NCBI GenBank assembly: GCA_030065855.1
Contig: JASJCT010000008.1
Span: 45,920 to 109,919 of the forward strand
Source of the DNA: Myxococcota bacterium
GTDB taxonomy: Bacteria; Myxococcota_A; Polyangia; JAAYKL01
DNA length: 64,000 nt
Direction: 5' to 3'
The position numbers and the translations under genes were made by a program. A model generated the notes under the pieces. The model was not told where the DNA came from and did not search any database. It saw only the letters and a list, made by a program, of their open reading frames with translations. Positions 61,781 to 64,000 of this stretch are shown here, one piece after another (position 1 is the stretch's first letter; each line of letters starts with the position of its first letter).

Positions 61781-63091
61781 TTATCGCTTCAGGTTAACGA
61801 CTTCCATATAGAGTTGATCCGCGGTGGAGATGGTTCTTGCGTTGGCTTGAAAACCGCGTTGATAGGAGATGAGATCGACGAATTCATCTGCGAGATCCAC
61901 GGTGGATTGCTCGAGCGCACCAGATGTGATGGCTCCGGATGAACCAGTGGAGGCCGCGCTGATCCTGGCTTCACCGGAGTGAATGCTCTCGGCCCATAGG
62001 CCGTCTCCCACCCGGGAAAGCCTATCTTCGGCCTCGAAGGTGGCAAGAGCGAGCTTGCCCACGAGCCGCTGCTGGCCGTTGTAATAGACCGCCAACACAT
62101 CGCCGTTGCTCTCTACACCCACTGCAGATAACTCCCCAGTGGCATACCCGTCCTGATCCTGGCTGCGAATGGTGCTCGACGATGCGTATTGGGTCGTGCC
62201 AGCTTGACCTGTTCCGCCGTCGGTCGTGATACTATCCCCGAATTCGAATGTGATGGCCTGATCCGAGGCATTGTTAAACGTGGGCGTCGTGCCGGTGGTA
62301 TCCCAATCCACAGTCGACGTTTCTGTGTCGAGCCACCCATCCGTAGTGAACGTCAGCGTACCGGCGGCCATTTCGACGGCAGTACCAGTCGTACCACCAG
62401 TGAGATCTCCTCCATCCACCAGGGCGTGATACTCCCAGGCGTTTGAGCCTGTTTTTCTAAAATAAATATCGACCCGATGGGCCTCACCCAATGAGTCGTA
62501 AACCGTCATGGCAGTGGAAAAGTTAGAGGTAGTGCCAGGGCTGGTGGTTGAAAACGCTGCGCCCCCAGGATCTTCAGTGGCAGCGGCATCCAGATTGGCA
62601 GAGATGTCGATCAGTTCCGTCATTGATGGGGGTAGCACTGAATTGGCGATCTGGAGATCGGTCAGCTGGTTGTCTAACTCTCCAGCAGCATTGACGAGAT
62701 ATCCCTGCACGATAAACCCCAGTGGGTTGACCAGATTGCCTTGCTTGTCCAAGGTGAACTGACCCGCCCGCGTATAGAAATTGGCTGAAATGCCGCTCAC
62801 ATCCCCGCTTACGATGAAGAACCCCTTGCCGTTGATGGCCAAATCCGTGGGCGAATCTGTTGTGAGCAGTGTACCTTGGGTAAACGATCGGGTGACCTTA
62901 TCTACTTTCACTCCTGAACCTGGTTTGTTGACCGACCCGATGGATCGACCGAGCAAGTCGGAAAAGATGATCCGCTCTTTTTTGTACCCGGTAGTGTTCA
63001 CATTTGCGATGTTGTCACCCACAACACCCAGGGCATCTCCGTGGGATTGTAGCCCAGTTACGCCGATATAAAGTGCCTTGGTAATGCTCAT
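61781..63091 (-). CDS. flgE: flagellar hook protein FlgE
   Basis: 436-residue axial protein forming the hook. The N-terminal D0 helix and motif (GVTGLQSHGDALGVVGDNIA, then NVNTTGYKKERIIF) and the C-terminal coiled D0 (LISYQRGFQANARTISTADQ) are diagnostic of hook/rod proteins. The middle contains Ser/Thr/Gly-rich beta domains. AAAGGAG precedes the ATG. It follows flgD by 43 bp in transcription order. Confidence 0.95.
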   Translation of the reverse strand: MSITKALYIGVTGLQSHGDALGVVGDNIANVNTTGYKKERIIFSDLLGRSIGSVNKPGSGVKVDKVTRSFTQGTLLTTDSPTDLAINGKGFFIVSGDVSGISANFYTRAGQFTLDKQGNLVNPLGFIVQGYLVNAAGELDNQLTDLQIANSVLPPSMTELIDISANLDAAATEDPGGAAFSTTSPGTTSNFSTAMTVYDSLGEAHRVDIYFRKTGSNAWEYHALVDGGDLTGGTTGTAVEMAAGTLTFTTDGWLDTETSTVDWDTTGTTPTFNNASDQAITFEFGDSITTDGGTGQAGTTQYASSSTIRSQDQDGYATGELSAVGVESNGDVLAVYYNGQQRLVGKLALATFEAEDRLSRVGDGLWAESIHSGEARISAASTGSSGAITSGALEQSTVDLADEFVDLISYQRGFQANARTISTADQLYMEVVNLKR

Positions 63092-63134
63092 TGGAATTCT
63101 CCTTTGGTCAGTATTTCCATAAATACTTCATGCA

Positions 63135-63824
63135 TCACGGCGATTCTCCGTCCGGCGTGTCCTTTGGGAAAATACCGACGATATCCGATAGGGCCACACG
63201 TAAAGAATCGATGATCAACTCTGGGTATCCCGCGTCGTAGTTCACGCCATCAACCGTACCGCGGACCCGTGCTTCCCAGCCGATGCTAACCCCATCTGCG
63301 TCCTCCGCGACCACATCGATGCGATAGGTACCTGGCGGAACCATTTGGCCGTTGTCGTTCATCAGATCCCATTCCACATTCACTTCACCCTGGTCCTGGG
63401 GTCCGAGCTGCATAGTCCTTACAACGGCACCAGTGGCGTCGCGGAAGTTCACCTCCACCGAACTGGCATTACCCTCCAATGTAAAGGCTGCTTGGGCAGT
63501 ACTATCATCCCCGTATACCGTCATCTTGTCGCTTCTTATTTCTACCTCATTGCCAATAAGCGATGCAGCCTGGGCGTTGGCCATCCCCATCTGTTGAACA
63601 CCTAAGAGGTTGAGACCTTCGTTCACGGCAACCAGCTGCTCAACACTGGAAAACTGAGCCAACTGTGCCACAAACTCAGTATTACTCATTGGCTCGAGTG
63701 GATCCTGATGTTCAAGCTGGGCTACGAGAAGGGACAAAAACGCGGTCTTGTCCATCTCGGATCGGCCCACGGGTTCTGGCTGATATCCCTGCTCAGCTGG
63801 GTTTGATTGGATCGGATCTACCAT
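63135..63824 (-). CDS. flgD: flagellar hook capping protein FlgD
   Basis: 229-residue scaffold that caps the growing hook and is discarded later. Conserved N-terminal segment MDKTAFLSLLVAQLEHQDPL and MSNTEFVAQLAQFSSVEQL; the C-terminus has the tudor/FNIII-like beta domain (YDAGYPELIIDSLRVALSDI). It precedes flgE in the usual order. The gene upstream (probably fliK or another flagellar gene) would lie beyond the window edge. Confidence 0.95.
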   Translation of the reverse strand: MVDPIQSNPAEQGYQPEPVGRSEMDKTAFLSLLVAQLEHQDPLEPMSNTEFVAQLAQFSSVEQLVAVNEGLNLLGVQQMGMANAQAASLIGNEVEIRSDKMTVYGDDSTAQAAFTLEGNASSVEVNFRDATGAVVRTMQLGPQDQGEVNVEWDLMNDNGQMVPPGTYRIDVVAEDADGVSIGWEARVRGTVDGVNYDAGYPELIIDSLRVALSDIVGIFPKDTPDGESP

Positions 63825-63878
63825 CGTATGGACCTCTTTCTTTTGGGCCTCGTCAGTGAAAACTCCCCCTTACCCTAC

Positions 63879-63892
63879 TTGACAATTGTCAA
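63879..63892. promoter_or_regulatory. 14-bp perfect palindrome upstream of flgD
   Basis: TTGACAATTGTCAA is perfectly symmetric and lies 55 bp before the flgD ATG. Its left half equals a sigma-70 -35 box, and the symmetric form would suit a dimeric regulator. Whether it serves flgD is unproven. Confidence 0.45.
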
Positions 63893-63970
63893 CCACCTTT
63901 CTTGAAATGATTGAGTTTTTTTGATTGAGGGGAACAGCGTTCCCCGGATTGTCCATTTGAATTCCTCTTT

Positions 63971-63994
63971 CTTGAAAGGCCTTAGCCTTTCAAG
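63971..63994. terminator. strong hairpin at the window edge
   Basis: CTTGAAAGGC-CTTA-GCCTTTCAAG, a perfect ten-pair stem with a four-base loop. No T tract follows on either strand, so it may be a factor-independent terminator remnant, an RNA-processing site or part of a repeat. CTTTCTTGAAA is repeated 70 bp earlier (63897). Confidence 0.5.
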
Positions 63995-64000
63995 TGATGT

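Overview
The window reads as a chromosomal segment from a Gram-negative, flagellated bacterium of the deltaproteobacterial grade (Myxococcota or Bradymonadota-like, or a Desulfobacterota relative). Support for this comes from MJ0042-type zinc-ribbon/TPR proteins with DLPAPK repeats, long Asp-Thr linkers in surface lipoproteins, Ser/Thr kinase and PEGA proteins, an NtrC-type regulator, FHA-GGDEF signalling, OmpA-type lipoproteins and PlsB. A glycyl radical enzyme (GRE) and a 2-hydroxyacyl-CoA dehydratase-type protein indicate at least facultative anaerobic life. The assignment is inferred from gene style only. I saw no rRNA, tRNA, CRISPR array, transposase or phage gene.

Layout. 0-9.5 kb: ABC-2 exporter pair, RtcB, Na/Pi symporter, aromatic amino acid ammonia-lyase, MurA and MetK. 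9.6-18.7 kb: a large zinc-ribbon/TPR membrane protein, then a tight operon of a degenerate multi-domain signalling protein, a HEAT-repeat membrane protein and a processive GT2 glycosyltransferase, probably for exopolysaccharide. 18.7-24.6 kb: OmpA-like lipoprotein, MscS channel, vWA lipoprotein, a REP-like element, a TPR membrane protein and ThiL. 24.8-31.2 kb: housekeeping run of DUF177, rpmF, fabH, fabD, acpP, fabF, rpiB, nrdR and ribD. 31.3-41.8 kb: PilB/GspE-type ATPase, DUF362 ferredoxin, NtrC regulator, FHA-GGDEF cyclase, a LuxR-like response regulator with two operator-like palindromes, a GT4 glycosyltransferase and a Tat-lipoprotein transglutaminase/TPR protein.

41.8-49.9 kb is the most unusual part. 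It is a tightly packed minus-strand operon: TetR, a 992-residue GRE with an SCP2-like N-terminal extension, its radical SAM activase, one or two small proteins, a single-subunit HgdB/BcrC-type iron-sulfur protein, its HgdC-type ATPase activator, and a DUF2804 protein. The set suggests an anaerobic pathway in which GRE chemistry on a hydrophobic or lipid-like substrate is coupled to an ATP-driven low-potential reduction or dehydration. I know of no described pathway with this combination.

50.2-61.5 kb: ECF sigma/anti-sigma/envelope effector trio, Ser/Thr kinase, PEGA protein, two Asp-Thr-rich lipoproteins (DUF1566 and TolB-like propeller) and PlsB. 61.8-63.8 kb: flagellar hook genes flgE and flgD.

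Several enzymes carry altered key residues: MurA has Asp for the catalytic Cys, the ammonia-lyase has Ala-Cys-Gly at the MIO site, the ABC ATPase has Arg for the H-loop His, and the 649-residue signalling protein has lost the signature residues of all four of its domains.
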